Source: a virus. Taken from it: a stretch of 27,250 bases of DNA. The notes beneath the pieces were generated by a model, which saw nothing but the letters and a program-made list of their open reading frames with translations, made no database searches and was not told the origin of the DNA. The DNA lies in the IMG/VR virus record IMGVR_UViG_3300025283_000004, positions 1 through 27,250 of that record; one strand, 5' to 3'. This document shows, in pieces, positions 27,201 to 27,250 of the stretch. Made by a program: the position numbers and the translations under genes. How positions within the stretch are numbered: position 1 is the first letter of the stretch; each line of letters starts with the position of its first letter.

Positions 27201-27250
27201 CATCTCAATATGAAGGATCTAATGGCGTTAACTTCATTTCTCTTGGTGGT
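24188..27250 (+). CDS. Tail fibre protein, 3' end outside the window
   Basis: The frame is open from ATG 24188 to the window edge, 1021 codons with no stop (I read it through). The start [16 protein letters not shown] is a common N-terminal pattern of cyanophage fibre proteins. Residues about 100-325 hold five or six GxGY/GGSG beta repeats. Residues about 430-530 form a cupredoxin-like domain ([36 protein letters not shown]) with lost copper ligands. Next come strand repeats ([19 protein letters not shown]), another GxGY pair near 780-840, [19 protein letters not shown] near 880, and [20 protein letters not shown] near the edge, a motif usual close to the end of such fibres. It is probably surface-exposed and trimeric. 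It overlaps the coiled-coil gene by 14 bases. Confidence 0.82.
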   Translation, partial: MAILRNVAKTDTLELQRQKINLIASDLFTVQTSVGAGAFSMSDGTVQAPALFFTNANDVGIYRGSSKGLFIGSEGKGVASFESSFLTALQDIRTLSSPITPGATSLTISNAGANYNVGAYPKVKLSGGSGQGAIASLSTSVTGTITNAGSSYAGGVYANVPLTGGSGSNMVAAITVSAFAGTITNAGTGGSSANTFTNVALTGGSGTGVRATITTSALGLNIGVSNVTITNTGTGYSPGNVLSAASGSIGGVTGFQYTLSHVGEVTNIQVTEGGTGYAVGNVLSASNTNLGGSGSGFQFAVSAIGTLTNINVTNGGDNYKTGDVLSIPQSELVQIVTYYVKILPTQLVEFATPVSASSGFAVGNTITYNGGTATIVKRFVSGSNITAVTVSDYNLTYLAGQTATASGGGSGTVSAITSALNYFFSSNGSSGSYINIPDLTLQKNVRYVFDQSDPTNIGHPLRFSTTPDGFHTVVVPNPTAYGVKYEGSEVDYTYTSNSIAITPNSSTPTTLHYYCDAGTVGGNAHIDEGGYNGREATVTISGQASLTGSGISLTVNNVTESSNILLQKNGNANLGATNVLSLYSATDLEVDGDSIFFGDLNVNNNFTIAAATGNTVIDGTLTVNSDLAFLSDAAFGGTLYVDSTNNRVSVNINPNVTPLTYAFQVSGSVFTNSNCILSAGSGTITKIGNANVLASSERLQVDGGIYTNSYYRAPVDTGVASPAYTFTGLTRVGLTANSTNNTLSLVSTSGESLTISPTLITSYRDMNFDKLTVTSSSFVGGEGYTNGSYSGILLSGGLGTGLVANIVVSGGSVTSVTVTNSGEGYISGDKLTLPSNSSLVTTQVLPIGSTTWLPQQSVSLNQLLFYNDILYTVSAAGTTGQLAPTHTSYSAPNGTATLTFNRYIKFSYNINTTSVSSTISIDKDTGTITAQSINTLGSGILIDNNLSIDGTSISSTQDEDIFVAPGSSSKLLSVSGTGGVKLPVGNSTNRPSAATAGIIRYNTQTSQYEGSNGVNFISLGG

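Noticed and set aside
1-27250. Diversity-generating retroelement, CRISPR array, tRNA or integrase
   Set aside because: No reverse transcriptase frame, no regularly spaced direct repeats, no cloverleaf and no recombinase motif were seen on either strand.

Overview
The window looks like part of the late structural region of a T4-like contractile-tailed phage (myovirus) of marine unicellular cyanobacteria (Synechococcus or Prochlorococcus type). Three genes match T4 baseplate wedge proteins gp25, gp6 and gp8. A fourth matches the C-terminal part of T4 gp7. Around them lie families I know mainly from cyanomyoviruses: a PAAR tip protein, a tiny basic protein, a DUF4815 tail protein, a YHYH domain and giant modular tail proteins. 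The sequence is AT-rich almost throughout, all supported genes are on the + strand, and spacing is very tight. The host species cannot be fixed from this sequence.

Layout. Bases 1-297 are GC-rich (about 60-67% in hand-counted lines), unlike the rest, and hold one short unrecognised ORF. Bases 245-543 carry two hairpins and an A7T7 tract but no supported gene. Bases 544-1857 are a run of small genes: two small hypotheticals (one AbrB-like), two overlapping hypotheticals, a PAAR protein and a 48-residue basic protein. A strong intrinsic terminator (1873-1895) closes this run. A 63-residue conserved-looking protein follows (1968-2159).

A T4-type late promoter motif at 2168 opens the baseplate block: gp25, gp6 and a 3202-residue gp7-like protein. 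A second promoter cluster at 14011-14024 precedes gp8. A 2714-residue DUF4815 protein, a 72-residue coiled-coil protein and a tail-fibre gene running off the right edge follow; the last three overlap head to tail.

How they work together. In T4, gp25, gp6, gp7 and gp8 build the wedges of the baseplate, and a PAAR protein caps the central spike. Here the same wedge set is present, but gp7 and gp8 are greatly enlarged by beta-rich modules that also occur in the DUF4815 protein and the fibre. The picture is of a baseplate whose wedge proteins have taken on much of the surface-exposed decoration that T4 places in separate fibre genes. I see no recognisable gp9, gp10, gp11 or gp12, no tRNA, no CRISPR array, no integrase and no metabolic gene. 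The most notable points are the split, giant gp7, the module sharing across neighbouring virion genes, a cupredoxin-like domain in the fibre that has lost its copper ligands, and the GC-rich left edge.
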